A DNA stretch of 64,000 bases from contig JAGBFQ010000018.1 of the NCBI GenBank assembly GCA_017936385.1, positions 1 through 64,000 on the forward strand. Direction: 5' to 3'. How positions within the stretch are numbered: the stretch's first letter is position 1; each line of letters begins with the position of its first letter. The notes under the pieces were generated by a model. That model saw nothing but the letters and a program-made list of their open reading frames with translations. It was not told the origin of the DNA and made no database searches. The position numbers were made by a program, and so were the translations under genes. Positions 52,728 to 61,651 of this stretch are shown piece by piece. The stretch comes from Rikenellaceae bacterium (GTDB lineage Bacteria > Bacteroidota > Bacteroidia > Bacteroidales > Rikenellaceae).

Positions 52728-53411
52728 TTAGTCCCTGCTGCGTGCGATGCTCAGGTAGTACAGCAGTGTTGCAATGGCACTCAGAGCAGCTACCAGATAG
52801 GTGCGTGCCGCCCATGACAAAGCCGTGCGAGCCATGCCCACTTGTGCGCCTTGCAGTGTGCCGCTGCGCTCGAGCCATGCCATTGCTCTCGACGAGGCGT
52901 TGTACTCTACGGGCAGTGTCACAATCGAAAACAGAGCCGAAGCGGCAATCATCGCAATACCCACCCAAAAGAGTTGGGGCAGGGTGTTAATCAACAGCAT
53001 ACCTGCCAGAATCACCCATGTCGAAAGGCTCGAACAAATCTGAATCACGGGGACCATAGCCGAGCGCATACGCAACGGAGCATAGCCCGTGGCGTGTTGT
53101 ACGGCGTGTCCGCATTCGTGAGCCGCCACAGCCGCCGCCGAAACACTACAACTGTTGTAGACCTCTTGACTGAGGTTGACGGTCAGTGTCTGTGGATTGT
53201 AGTGGTCGGTTAGCATGCCGGGTGTCGACACTACTTTGACGTCGTAGATGCCGTTGTCACGCAACATCTTTTCGGCCACTTGTCGTCCTGTCATTCCACC
53301 GGGAAAGGGCACTTCGGAGTACTTCGCAAAAACACTGCGCAGACGGCTCTGAACAATCAGACCCACCACGCCGATGATGATAATTAAAAGCCAATTAAAA
53401 CTGATACTCAT
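52728..53411 (-). CDS. YugP-type zinc metallopeptidase
   Basis: Membrane-bound neutral zinc peptidase of the YugP group. The 227-aa protein starts with a membrane helix (WLLIIIIGVVGLIVQSRL) and carries the HEXXH zinc motif in VAAHECGHAVQHATGY (about 111-126). Further membrane segments lie near 130-165 and at the C terminus. Substrate unknown. It heads a two-gene unit with the PAP2 phosphatase. Confidence 0.88.
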   Translation of the reverse strand: MSISFNWLLIIIIGVVGLIVQSRLRSVFAKYSEVPFPGGMTGRQVAEKMLRDNGIYDVKVVSTPGMLTDHYNPQTLTVNLSQEVYNSCSVSAAAVAAHECGHAVQHATGYAPLRMRSAMVPVIQICSSLSTWVILAGMLLINTLPQLFWVGIAMIAASALFSIVTLPVEYNASSRAMAWLERSGTLQGAQVGMARTALSWAARTYLVAALSAIATLLYYLSIARSRD

Positions 53412-53474
53412 GGTGTTATCTACGTTTGCGTAACTGCGTGATTATGCAGTACGTCAGGGTTATTATTAGTACTA

Positions 53475-54233
53475 TCACTTCTTGTAACTATAATATGCGT
53501 TGGCTTGTTGGCTGGGCATGACCACAATCTCGCTGATGTTGACGTGTGCGGGTTGGCTCACGGCCCAGATGATTGTTTCGGCAATATCCTCGCCGGTCAG
53601 AGGTTCCAGCCCTGTATAAACGTTATCCGCGCGCTCTTTATTGCCATGGAAGCGAACAAGTGAGAATTCCGTCTCGACCATGCCCGGACGAATCTCCGTT
53701 ACACGGATACCGTGGCGCAGCAGGTCTATGTGCATACCCTGACTTAAGGCGTGCATGGCATGTTTCGAGGCACAATAGACAGCGCCGTTTTCGTAAGTCT
53801 CGGTGCCCGCAATCGAGCCGATGTTGACAATGTGGCCGCCGCCCGCTTCAATCATCTTGCGCGAGATGATGCGCGTTACGTACAGTACGCCCTTGACGTT
53901 GGTATCAATCATAGCGTCCCAATCGTGCAGGTCGCCTTGGTCGATGTGTTCGAGTCCTGCGGCAAGGCCTGCATTGTTGACCAGCAGGTCGATACGCTCG
54001 AAACCGTCGGGCAGATGTTCGAGGTTTGCGGCGCATTGGTGTTTGTCGCGCACGTCGAAACAGAGGGTTTCGACCTGAATGCCGTATTCGGCTTCGAGTG
54101 TCTTTTTGAGTTGGCGCAGACGGTCGACACGACGACCCGTGATAATGAGGTTGTAGCCATTCTCGGCCAGAGCGATGGCGGTTGCTTCGCCGATACCCGA
54201 CGTGGCACCCGTAACTATTGCATTCTTTGTCAT
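53475..54233 (-). CDS. Short-chain dehydrogenase/reductase
   Basis: NAD(P)-dependent oxidoreductase of the SDR family, 252 aa. The cofactor motif TGATSGIG lies at 8-15, NNAG near 85, and the catalytic YxxxK in YCASKHAM. The pattern (Ser-Tyr-Lys with SIAGTETYENGAVYCASK) resembles YdfG, a 3-hydroxy acid or serine dehydrogenase, but the substrate is not determined. The start at 54233 gives the standard N terminus; the upstream extension overlaps the promoter region of the divergent permease gene. Confidence 0.9.
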   Translation of the reverse strand: MTKNAIVTGATSGIGEATAIALAENGYNLIITGRRVDRLRQLKKTLEAEYGIQVETLCFDVRDKHQCAANLEHLPDGFERIDLLVNNAGLAAGLEHIDQGDLHDWDAMIDTNVKGVLYVTRIISRKMIEAGGGHIVNIGSIAGTETYENGAVYCASKHAMHALSQGMHIDLLRHGIRVTEIRPGMVETEFSLVRFHGNKERADNVYTGLEPLTGEDIAETIIWAVSQPAHVNISEIVVMPSQQANAYYSYKK

Positions 54234-54301
54234 AAGGTGGTCAAATTTTTGGTAAAGGTACAAAAAAGTTGTTACTTTGCACAACGCTTTAATAATTTTT
54301 C

Positions 54302-55546
54302 ATGTCGCGCCTTAACACATCTCTGTTCATTGCTCGTCGCCTGTCGCGTTCGACGGACGGCCGGAGCCGTGGCACAATAATCCGTATCTCGATTGCCACT
54401 ACGGCGTTGAGCATTGCGGTGATGATTGTGTCGTTGGCGGTGGTTGAGGGCTTTAAGCGCGAAATCTCGTCCAAGGTCGAGGGCTTTGTCAGTCGCCTGC
54501 AGATTGTGGCTCTCACTTGGGAGGGCGAGAGTAATGCACCCGTACGACGCCTTGCGGAGTTGGAGGAGAGTCTGGCGGCAAATCCCGACATCGCACGTAT
54601 GAACGTCTATGCCCAACGCGGAGGAGTACTCAAAACGGATGCCGCTGTGACGGGCGTTTCGCTCAAGGGCGTGGATTCGGGATTTTCGATGGACTTTTTT
54701 GAGCGACATCTGGTCGAGGGTGAACTGCCGAGGGTTGACACACTGCGCCGCAAGGATATATTGATTTCGGCTTCGCTGGCAGCACTGCTTGATGTGGGTG
54801 TGGGCGATAAGGCAGATTTTGTGATGGTCGACGCCAATGCACCGCCACGCAGAGACCGATTTCGTGTGTGTGGTATCTATGATACGGGGTTTGGTGAGTT
54901 GGACCGAACGCACGTGCTGACCGACCTGCGTAACGTGCAACGATTGTGCGGATGGGAGGCGGACGAGGTTACGGGATACGAGATTGCCGCACGCTCCGAA
55001 CGAGTTGTTGAAGAACTTGAGTACCAACTATATATGGCTACACTCGAGGTGGAGGATGATGCGACACCGCTTATGGTGGTCGATACCCATCGCAAATTCC
55101 CTACGGTGTTCGATTGGCTCAAAGCACACGATGTAAATGCGGCGGTGATTATCACCATTATGTTTGCCGTGGCTCTGCTCAGTGCATTGTCGGCACTGCT
55201 TATCATGTTGCTCGAACGCACGCACACAATCGGAGTGCTCAAGGCTTTGGGTATGAGCAATGGAGGGGTTCAGCGCATTTTCCTATACCGTTCGCTGTTT
55301 ATCACAGCCGTGGGCGCCCTGCTTGGTGATGTGCTCGGTGTGGGGGTGTGCCTGGCCCAAAAGTATCTGCACCTGATTAAACTCGACAGCGAGGGCTACT
55401 TCCTCAGTGAGGTGCCCATAGCCCTTGACGGCTGGATGGTGGTGGCACTCGATGTGGGTGTGATAGTGCTGCTGATGGCTGTGCTTGCTCTGCCGACACT
55501 TATAATTTCACGAATCAAACCATCTCAAACAATACGTTTTCAGTAG
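54302..55546 (+). CDS. LolE/FtsX-type ABC transporter permease
   Basis: A 414-aa inner-membrane permease: one N-terminal helix (about 27-47), a large periplasmic domain (50-275), then three helices near 280-310, 320-350 and 375-405 with LLIMLLERTHTIGVLKALGMSNGGVQRIFL, typical of MacB/LolE permeases. By family it may help release lipoproteins to the outer membrane. No ATPase gene is adjacent. The methyltransferase ATG follows its stop codon directly. Confidence 0.82.
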   Translation: MSRLNTSLFIARRLSRSTDGRSRGTIIRISIATTALSIAVMIVSLAVVEGFKREISSKVEGFVSRLQIVALTWEGESNAPVRRLAELEESLAANPDIARMNVYAQRGGVLKTDAAVTGVSLKGVDSGFSMDFFERHLVEGELPRVDTLRRKDILISASLAALLDVGVGDKADFVMVDANAPPRRDRFRVCGIYDTGFGELDRTHVLTDLRNVQRLCGWEADEVTGYEIAARSERVVEELEYQLYMATLEVEDDATPLMVVDTHRKFPTVFDWLKAHDVNAAVIITIMFAVALLSALSALLIMLLERTHTIGVLKALGMSNGGVQRIFLYRSLFITAVGALLGDVLGVGVCLAQKYLHLIKLDSEGYFLSEVPIALDGWMVVALDVGVIVLLMAVLALPTLIISRIKPSQTIRFQ

Positions 55547-56266
55547 ATGAAACCTTACAATACACAAGACTCCAAGAAGAGCGAAATACGCGAAATGTTC
55601 AACCGCATCGCTCCGAACTATGATTTTCTGAACCACCTGCTGTCGCTCAACTTCGACCGCCTGTGGCGTCGTCGTATGGTGCGCCGCCTGGCCGAACACA
55701 CACCCTCCCGAGTGTTGGATGTGGCTACGGGTACGGCAGACGTTGCCATCAACGTGGCACGCAAATGTACGTATTGCCGCGTGGTGGGACTCGACTTGTC
55801 GAGCGAGATGATTCGTTATGCCGAGGAGAAGGTGAGCCAGCGACAACTTTCGGACCGCGTGGAATTGATGGTGGGTGATGCCGAACAGTTGCCTTTCGGG
55901 GTAGGGGAGTTCGATGCCGTTACAGCCTCGTTCGGAGTTCGCAACTTTGGCGACCTGCCGCGTGGACTCTCGGAGATGTGCCGTGTGTTGCGTACGGGTG
56001 GCAGATGCTACATCATGGAGTTCTCGCGTCCGGACGATATACCTCTGTTTGCGAGCCTTTACCGTTTCTACTTCCACCACATACTGCCTGTTGTGGGTGG
56101 GTGGATTTCGCGCGACCGACAAGCTTATGATTACCTGCCCGGTTCGGTGGACGAATTTCCGGCGCACACCGACTTCGAGGAGATGATGCGCACGGCGGGA
56201 TTCTCGAAGGTCAGCAGCCTGCGCCTTATGTGGGGCGTGGCCTATATTTATATTGGTGTTAAATAA
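55547..56266 (+). CDS. menG: Demethylmenaquinone methyltransferase
   Basis: Last step of menaquinone synthesis (UbiE/MenG), SAM-dependent. The 239-aa protein has FNRIAPNYDFLNHLLS near the N terminus, the SAM motif VLDVATGTADVA, GDAEQLPF, and the ASFGVRNFGD segment characteristic of the family. It begins at the base after the permease stop codon. Confidence 0.94.
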   Translation: MKPYNTQDSKKSEIREMFNRIAPNYDFLNHLLSLNFDRLWRRRMVRRLAEHTPSRVLDVATGTADVAINVARKCTYCRVVGLDLSSEMIRYAEEKVSQRQLSDRVELMVGDAEQLPFGVGEFDAVTASFGVRNFGDLPRGLSEMCRVLRTGGRCYIMEFSRPDDIPLFASLYRFYFHHILPVVGGWISRDRQAYDYLPGSVDEFPAHTDFEEMMRTAGFSKVSSLRLMWGVAYIYIGVK

Positions 56267-56280
56267 AAAAACGGATTGAT

Positions 56281-56811
56281 ATGAAAAAAATGCTGAAACT
56301 GCTGTGTGTCGCTGCTGTGGCCTTTGTGCTCGGCGGTTGTAACCCCATTTCGAAAATCAAATTGCACGGGGTGACCAATGTTTCACTGCCTGCAAGCTCA
56401 ACCTCTGTGCTCGGAAGCGATTTGGGCGAAGCACTCACAACCCTTCTCTCGCAGACCGAAACGCGCACGGTGGTGCTGAGTGTTGATGCCGAGAATGAGT
56501 TGGGCCTGAATGTTCGTGCCGTAGATGCGAAATTCACCCTCTCGGATGGCAAAAAGGTCTATGCCACAGCCATGCTCGCCGAACCCGTTATGTTGCGCCA
56601 TAAAACACGCAGCACGGTGCAAGTGCCTATGAATGTTGAGATTGAAGGTGGCATGCTGTCGATGCTTGCGCTTGCTCGAAAAGTCATCCAATCGCCCGAA
56701 AGTTTGACCGTTCAGGGTGAGGTTGTAGGCAAATGTATGGGCGTCAAGAAGAAAAAAACGCTCGCGCCGCAACCACTTTCGAAATTTATGAGTAACTTTG
56801 CCAAAAAGTAA
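56281..56811 (+). CDS. LEA-like lipoprotein
   Basis: A 176-aa lipoprotein (lipobox FVLGGC, cysteine at about residue 20). Beta-sandwich-like body with KIKLHGVTNVSLPA and a second strand set; small basic C terminus (GVKKKKTLAPQP). It resembles late-embryogenesis-abundant type 2 proteins found in bacterial envelopes, by pattern only. The next gene follows after 8 bases. Confidence 0.7.
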   Translation: MKKMLKLLCVAAVAFVLGGCNPISKIKLHGVTNVSLPASSTSVLGSDLGEALTTLLSQTETRTVVLSVDAENELGLNVRAVDAKFTLSDGKKVYATAMLAEPVMLRHKTRSTVQVPMNVEIEGGMLSMLALARKVIQSPESLTVQGEVVGKCMGVKKKKTLAPQPLSKFMSNFAKK

Positions 56812-56819
56812 CCCGCCTT

Positions 56820-57266
56820 ATGAAGTATCTTTTGATGGTTCTCTGTGTGCTGTGTGCCACCGCTGCCGCGGCTCAGGACCTGCCGACATACAAACGTTCG
56901 TTGCAGCAACCCGACTCTGTTTGGGGGGCACGAATCACCTTGCACGAGGCCGACGACATAACCTCGGCCTTTGGTGCGCTCGCCGCCAAACCCAAGAAGG
57001 GTGAAGTGTATGGCTATCGTATCGAAATCTTTACGGATAACTCGCAAAGTGCCCGTGCCGCAGCATTTAAGACCTGCGAGGAGTTTACCGCTCTGTATCC
57101 CGACATCCCGACCAAGGTGTCGTACGACAAACTCTATTGGAAAGTTACCGTCGGCCAATGTGCCACTGCCGAGGAGGCTATCGCGCTGTGGGGTAAAATC
57201 AAACAAACCTACCCCAAAGCCTTCCTGGCCCGCGAAACCATCTCAATCAGTGAGTTGAATAAGTAG
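56820..57266 (+). CDS. Secreted SPOR-domain protein
   Basis: A 148-aa protein with a Sec signal (ending TAAAAQ) and a C-terminal SPOR-like domain (about 62-145, GYRIEIFTDNSQSARAAAFK, then YWKVTVGQCATAEEA), which binds denuded peptidoglycan. It probably acts in the periplasm with the preceding envelope protein. It ends about 110 bases before a bidirectional terminator. Confidence 0.85.
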   Translation: MKYLLMVLCVLCATAAAAQDLPTYKRSLQQPDSVWGARITLHEADDITSAFGALAAKPKKGEVYGYRIEIFTDNSQSARAAAFKTCEEFTALYPDIPTKVSYDKLYWKVTVGQCATAEEAIALWGKIKQTYPKAFLARETISISELNK

Positions 57267-57375
57267 CCGCAACTATCTATTCCGTTGCGATGCATGGCGT
57301 GAGAGTAGGGGTGCGTGAGAATAGGGGGGAGAGTGTGGAGTGAGAATGAAAAACACGCGCGAACGCTGTAAAACG

Positions 57376-57412
57376 AAAAAATCTGTCTGACAATAGTCAA
57401 ACAGATTTTTTT
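57376..57412. terminator. Bidirectional terminator
   Basis: AATCTGT-TGAC pairs with GTCA-ACAGATT, flanked by A and T runs. It serves the SPOR gene and the convergent tRNA-Leu(GAG). Confidence 0.8.
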
Positions 57413-57416
57413 GTAG

Positions 57417-57500
57417 TGCCCAGGACGAGACTCGAACTCACACGGACTAATGTCCACTACCCCCTCAAAGTAGCGTGTCTACCAATTCCACCACCTGGGC
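57417..57500 (-). tRNA. tRNA-Leu(GAG)
   Basis: Acceptor arms GCCCAGG and CCTGGGC pair. The anticodon stem CTACT/GGTAG encloses loop TTGAGGG with anticodon GAG. Long variable arm; CCA is not encoded. The acceptor stem is identical to that of tRNA-Leu(CAG) at 21755. Confidence 0.95.
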
Positions 57501-57512
57501 TTTTTCGGAGTG

Positions 57513-57520
57513 CAAATATA
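57513..57520 (-). promoter_or_regulatory. Promoter -7 element of tRNA-Leu(GAG)
   Basis: TATATTTG on the minus strand, 13 bases upstream of the tRNA. The sequence TATATTTGCACTCCG is shared with the promoter of tRNA-Leu(CAA) at 60237. Confidence 0.7.
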
Positions 57521-57614
57521 CGCACTTTTTTTCAACCTCCAAATTTTTCCGCCAAAAAAATGCAAATTACTTCAAAAAGAGAGTAAATTCATCCAATGCA
57601 ATACCACCTGGGTG

Positions 57615-57645
57615 TTGCTCGTTTGCGAAAAGTTTTCTAACTTTG
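57615..57645 (+). promoter_or_regulatory. Promoter of the LRR lipoprotein gene
   Basis: TTG at 57615-57617 and TAACTTTG at 57638-57645 with a 20-base spacer. It leaves a leader of about 295 bases before the start codon. Confidence 0.7.
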
Positions 57646-57652
57646 TAAAGTC

Positions 57653-57876
57653 AAGCGGATAGCTTGGCATTTTATACGAAAGTGTATTCGCTTTTGTTCT
57701 TGACGGAAATGTGGAAGTTTTCAGTATAATAGGACAAACGAACAGCACTCTCTGCTTGTGTAGCTATGTGGCTATGCACGTTTTGTGCATGTACCCATAC
57801 TATTCGAGTGTGGGGAATTGCATCGTTTATCATTATACAGGTCTTTCCACAACCTTCCGTCAGATAATCGAGAATC
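57653..57876 (+). ncRNA. Large structured 5' leader of the LRR gene
   Basis: Small hairpins CAAGC/GCTTG (57653-57667) and ATAC/GTAT (57674-57687) are followed by a long stem: TGACGGAA (57701-57708) with TTCCGTCA (57855-57862), TGTGGAA (57710-57716) with TTCCACA (57845-57851), and GTATAAT (57724-57730) with ATTATAC (57832-57838). Within it ATGCAC/GTGCAT forms an inner hairpin (57774-57790). About 22 stacked pairs over 160 bases is hard to get by chance. Type not recognised; a small reading frame on the other strand is the main alternative. Confidence 0.5.
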
Positions 57877-57946
57877 AGCTCCACACTTTCTGTTTTAAAT
57901 ACTAATTCACCGCACGGGGCTGAACGGTAAAATAAATTTCATTACT

Positions 57947-59947
57947 ATGAAAAAACTTTTACTAATGTTGTCTGTATTGGGTGTGCTTGTCGGATGTGAG
58001 TATGACGACAGCGTTATCTTCGACCGACTCAATACACTTGAAGAGGAATGGGAACAGATGCAGGCAGAACAACTACAAATGCAACAACAGATTGCAACGC
58101 AACAACTACTGCTTGATGCGTTGGGCAAACGTTTGACAATCACCTCTATTGCCGAGAACGAGAATGGTTATAGCATCACCTTTTCAGATGGCACTTCGGC
58201 CACTATTAAAGATGGCAAAGATGGTGCAAATGGCAAAGACGGAAAGGACGGAGCCGATGGTAAAGATGGTGTCGATGGTACTAATGGTAAAGACGGCATA
58301 GATGGCAAGGACGGAGCCGACGGAAAAGATGGCGACACTCTTTTTGCTTCGGTCGAAATCGGCGAAGATAGTGTGAAGTTTACACTTGCCGATAGAAGTG
58401 TGATAGTAATTCCTTTGTGTGATTGTGGTTGTGATGACCCCTCGACCGAATACAACAAGATATATTACACCACCACCGACGGCGAAAAACTGGATATCAA
58501 CGAGCAATTCGGCTCGGCAACACTCCTATCTCATGAGTTTGTCGACGGCCAATATGTGCTCACTTTCGACCAAGAGGTGACAACAATTGGTAAATGGACA
58601 TTCTCGCAGTGCAGTTCATTGGCAAGTGTGACTCTCCCCGAGAGTATTACGACGATTGGAGGTGGTGCATTTTCTGACTGTACCTCTCTTGATAGTATCA
58701 TCATCCCTAAGGGTGTTACTTCTATAGGTTATAGTGCGTTTGAACGTTGTAGTGCATTAAAGAGTATAATTATTCCCGAGGGTGTTACAAAGATTGATGT
58801 TGAAACTTTCTGGAATTGTTCTTCGCTTGAGAGTATAACCCTCCCCGATGGTATTACTACTATTGATTTACAAGCATTCTATGGTTGTTCTTCGCTGCAA
58901 AACATTATCATTCCCGAAAGTGTTACGGAAATTGAGAATGATGCATTTACTAAGTGTACATCACTGAGGAGTATAATCATTCCCAAGAATGTCACAACAT
59001 TTGGTTGGGGTATGGTCCGCGATTGCACCTCGCTCGAGTCTATTACCCTTCCTGAGGGGATTACAATGGTTGGTTATTCTTTTGATAAAAATTGGCTACC
59101 TTCGCTCAAAATATTTGTGAGTAAATTAGCTTCAAGTGATGGTCGATGTCTGATTGTCGATGGAAAACTCATGACGTTTGCTCCCGCTGGATTAACAGAA
59201 TATGCCATTCCCGAGGGTGTCACAACAATTGGGGATAGTGCTTTCTCAGGTTGTACCTCACTCGAAAGTATCACAATTCCCGAGGGTGTCACAACAATTG
59301 AGAATAGTGCTTTCTTTGGTTGCACTTCACTTAAAAGTGTCGTTATTCCCGAGGGTGTCACAACAATTGGGAATAGTGCTTTCTTTGGTTGCACTTCACT
59401 TAAAAGTGTCGTTATTCCCGATGGTGTTACAACTATCGGACTGGGGGCGTTTCAGCTATGTACCTCTCTGAAAAGTATAAAAATTCCCGATAGCGTTACA
59501 ACTATTGAACGTATTACGTTTCAGGACTGCATTTCGCTCGAGAAATTTGAGGGAAAATCGGCTTCAAGCGATGGTAGATGTTGGATAATGGATGGAGTGC
59601 TCAAATTCTTTGCTTACGGAGGATTGACCGAATATACCATTCCCGAGGGTGTTACGACAATCGGAGCGCAAGCATTCTATGGGGCTGTATATCAGGGTAA
59701 TAATACCTCCCTCGAAAGCCTCACCCTTCCCGAGAGTGTTACGAAACTTGAGCCATTAGCAATATTTGATAAAAAAATAAAAAATATATACTGTATGGCG
59801 ACCGAACCGCCGACGATGGATGGCGCGGCTTTCAATCTATCTAATGTGGAAATGAGGATTTATGTACCCGCGGCTTCGGTAGAAGCGTACAAGACGGCTG
59901 AAGATTGGAGCCGATACGCTCAAAGAATCGTCGGTTATGACTTCTAA
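57947..59947 (+). CDS. BspA-like LRR surface lipoprotein with collagen-like segment
   Basis: A 666-aa lipoprotein (lipobox GVLVGC, cysteine near residue 17). A coiled coil (about 25-62) with many Gln and Glu is followed by a PL29-type DUF4988-like segment (RLTITSIAENENGYSITFSDGTSATI). Then comes a collagen-like stretch of Gly-Lys-Asp triplets (about 88-128). The rest is about 15 BspA-type leucine-rich repeats (I-P-E-G-V-T-T-I-G...SAF..CTSLKSI), with two GKSASSDGRCWI-type interruptions, ending in a YVPAASVEAYKTAEDWS unit. Likely surface adhesin. Near-identical 69-bp repeats at about 59200-59430 make copy-number change likely. Confidence 0.88.
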   Translation: MKKLLLMLSVLGVLVGCEYDDSVIFDRLNTLEEEWEQMQAEQLQMQQQIATQQLLLDALGKRLTITSIAENENGYSITFSDGTSATIKDGKDGANGKDGKDGADGKDGVDGTNGKDGIDGKDGADGKDGDTLFASVEIGEDSVKFTLADRSVIVIPLCDCGCDDPSTEYNKIYYTTTDGEKLDINEQFGSATLLSHEFVDGQYVLTFDQEVTTIGKWTFSQCSSLASVTLPESITTIGGGAFSDCTSLDSIIIPKGVTSIGYSAFERCSALKSIIIPEGVTKIDVETFWNCSSLESITLPDGITTIDLQAFYGCSSLQNIIIPESVTEIENDAFTKCTSLRSIIIPKNVTTFGWGMVRDCTSLESITLPEGITMVGYSFDKNWLPSLKIFVSKLASSDGRCLIVDGKLMTFAPAGLTEYAIPEGVTTIGDSAFSGCTSLESITIPEGVTTIENSAFFGCTSLKSVVIPEGVTTIGNSAFFGCTSLKSVVIPDGVTTIGLGAFQLCTSLKSIKIPDSVTTIERITFQDCISLEKFEGKSASSDGRCWIMDGVLKFFAYGGLTEYTIPEGVTTIGAQAFYGAVYQGNNTSLESLTLPESVTKLEPLAIFDKKIKNIYCMATEPPTMDGAAFNLSNVEMRIYVPAASVEAYKTAEDWSRYAQRIVGYDF

Positions 59948-60073
59948 GTATGGCGGGTAGTGGTTCTCAAAAGAGTTCCCACTCCCCGAAAAGACGGCGC
60001 GGACATTCGTTATCGAGTGCCTGCGCTGTTTCTTTTTGCGTATAGTGAGAGCCCTCCCACTCCCAATGCCCAA

Positions 60074-60106
60074 TAAAAAAGCGGGAGAGGTTTGCACCTC
60101 CCCCGC
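60074..60106 (-). terminator. Terminator of tRNA-Leu(CAA)
   Basis: GCGGGAGAGG pairs with CCTCCCCCGC; U run on the minus strand (60074-60080). Confidence 0.8.
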
Positions 60107-60111
60107 TTCAG

Positions 60112-60193
60112 TACCCGGAGCCGGGATCGAACCGGCACGGATCGCTCCATTGGTGTTTGAGACCAACGCGTCTACCAATTCCGCCATCCGGGC
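60112..60193 (-). tRNA. tRNA-Leu(CAA)
   Basis: Acceptor arms GCCCGGA and TCCGGGT pair with a terminal G-U. The anticodon stem TTGGT/ACCAA encloses loop CTCAAAC with anticodon CAA. Long variable arm; CCA is not encoded. It reads UUG codons. Confidence 0.94.
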
Positions 60194-60236
60194 AACGCGG
60201 AATCACGCAAATCAAGACTTGCTCGATTTCGGAGTG

Positions 60237-60244
60237 CAAATATA
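60237..60244 (-). promoter_or_regulatory. Promoter -7 element of tRNA-Leu(CAA)
   Basis: TATATTTG on the minus strand, about 44 bases upstream of the tRNA. Same TATATTTGCACTCCG as the tRNA-Leu(GAG) promoter. The remaining 170 bases up to the next gene are AT-rich with no clear promoter on the plus strand. Confidence 0.65.
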
Positions 60245-60413
60245 GTAACTTTTATCTGACATCTCCAAATTTTTGCGACTTTTTTTGATGTGAAGCTTGT
60301 TTTTATACTTCAAATACTCGATTATTTATGCTCCTTTGTTTGAAATATTGGGAATTTATAATTAATTTTGGGTTGCTTTTAACCAATACTAACAACCTAA
60401 AAACTGACACTAT

Positions 60414-61628
60414 ATGGATAGAAGAGAATTTCTGAAAGCGTTTGCGGCAACAACCGCGTTCTCGGTGCTCAATCCGCTGGAGGCCGTCTCGGCTGAGGAG
60501 AAACGTAACAGACCTTTGAAGGTCGGATTCATCGGTACGGGCGCACGAGGTACGGCCGTAATCACCGCCATGAGTCGAAACAACAACGTCGAAATTTATG
60601 CGCTGGCCGACCTTTTCCGCGACCGCATCGACAAGGTTCTCCCGCACCTCAACAGCCTCAATAAAGCCAAAGGTTTGGGCCCCGTGGCCGAGGAGAATAT
60701 CTACGTGGGTGGCAAGGCCTACAAACAACTGCTCAAGGACCGCGACGTGGATTTGGTAATCATTTCAACACCGGCATACGCCCATCCCGAGATTTTCGAG
60801 GCGGCGGTCAAGGCTCGCAAGCACGTCTATTGTGAGAAGCCTTCGGCACCGGATGTTTACGGTACACTCCAGATGAGGGATTGCGCGCGCAAGGCCAAAG
60901 GCTTGTCGCTGGTCATGGGATTCCAGGTGCGCCACGCATCGGCCTACGACGAGATGATTCGCCGTATTCACGCAGGCGACATCGGTGAGGTGGTGACCGC
61001 ACAACTATATTATAATAGTAGCGGCGGCGCAGGTAAGGCTCCTGCGGTGGAGGACGACGAGTTCCGTATTCGTCACCACTTCCAATATCTGGCTATGTCG
61101 GGAGGTATCCTCAATGACCAGGGAATTCACATTTTGGACATCTGTAACACGGTACTTAAGGCAACTCCCGAATACGCCATTGCGCTGGGTAACGACAAAG
61201 GCAAACGTTATGAATTTGGCGACACGCTGACCAACTACCACTGTGTGTATGGCTACCCGAACGATGTGAATGTGTCGATTCAGTCGTTGCAAATTGGCGA
61301 TAAGTTTGGCGACGTGTGCGCCCGTTTCTTCGGTACTAAGGGTATGGCCGAGGCTCACTACACGGGTGGCGTGTTCATTACGGGCCCCAATAAGTGGGAT
61401 TCGAACAACAACAATGCGCTGTCGGATGCCAGCAAAAACAAGACCGTCAACTTCATTGAGAGTATTACCAGCGGTAACTATATCAACGAGATAGAGGATG
61501 CCTGCAACTCGACACTCACGGCAATGCTCGGACGCGAGGCTGCGCTGAAAGATGGCCGCATAACTTGGGACGAGATGTTGCGCGAGAAACAACGCTACGG
61601 TGACCAACCCGACTTGTCGAAATTTTAA
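60414..61628 (+). CDS. Exported Gfo/Idh/MocA-family oxidoreductase
   Basis: NAD(P)-dependent sugar oxidoreductase, 404 aa. The N terminus DRREFLKAFAATTAF is a Tat-type signal, expected for a protein exported with its cofactor bound. The Rossmann motif is GFIGTGARGTAV (about 40-51); CEKPSA carries the family lysine. Some members of this exported group are NAD-dependent glycosidases (GH109), so hydrolysis is possible; the sequence does not decide. It is followed after 23 bases by a secreted sugar isomerase, implying a periplasmic sugar pathway. Confidence 0.88.
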   Translation: MDRREFLKAFAATTAFSVLNPLEAVSAEEKRNRPLKVGFIGTGARGTAVITAMSRNNNVEIYALADLFRDRIDKVLPHLNSLNKAKGLGPVAEENIYVGGKAYKQLLKDRDVDLVIISTPAYAHPEIFEAAVKARKHVYCEKPSAPDVYGTLQMRDCARKAKGLSLVMGFQVRHASAYDEMIRRIHAGDIGEVVTAQLYYNSSGGAGKAPAVEDDEFRIRHHFQYLAMSGGILNDQGIHILDICNTVLKATPEYAIALGNDKGKRYEFGDTLTNYHCVYGYPNDVNVSIQSLQIGDKFGDVCARFFGTKGMAEAHYTGGVFITGPNKWDSNNNNALSDASKNKTVNFIESITSGNYINEIEDACNSTLTAMLGREAALKDGRITWDEMLREKQRYGDQPDLSKF

Positions 61629-61651
61629 ATACTGTATTAAACTTTAGAACT

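Noticed and set aside
57672-57884. A 70-codon minus-strand frame in the LRR gene leader
   Set aside because: The residues look less random than most shadows, but there is no promoter, no homologue I recognise and the region pairs with itself as RNA. Kept only as the alternative to the leader reading.
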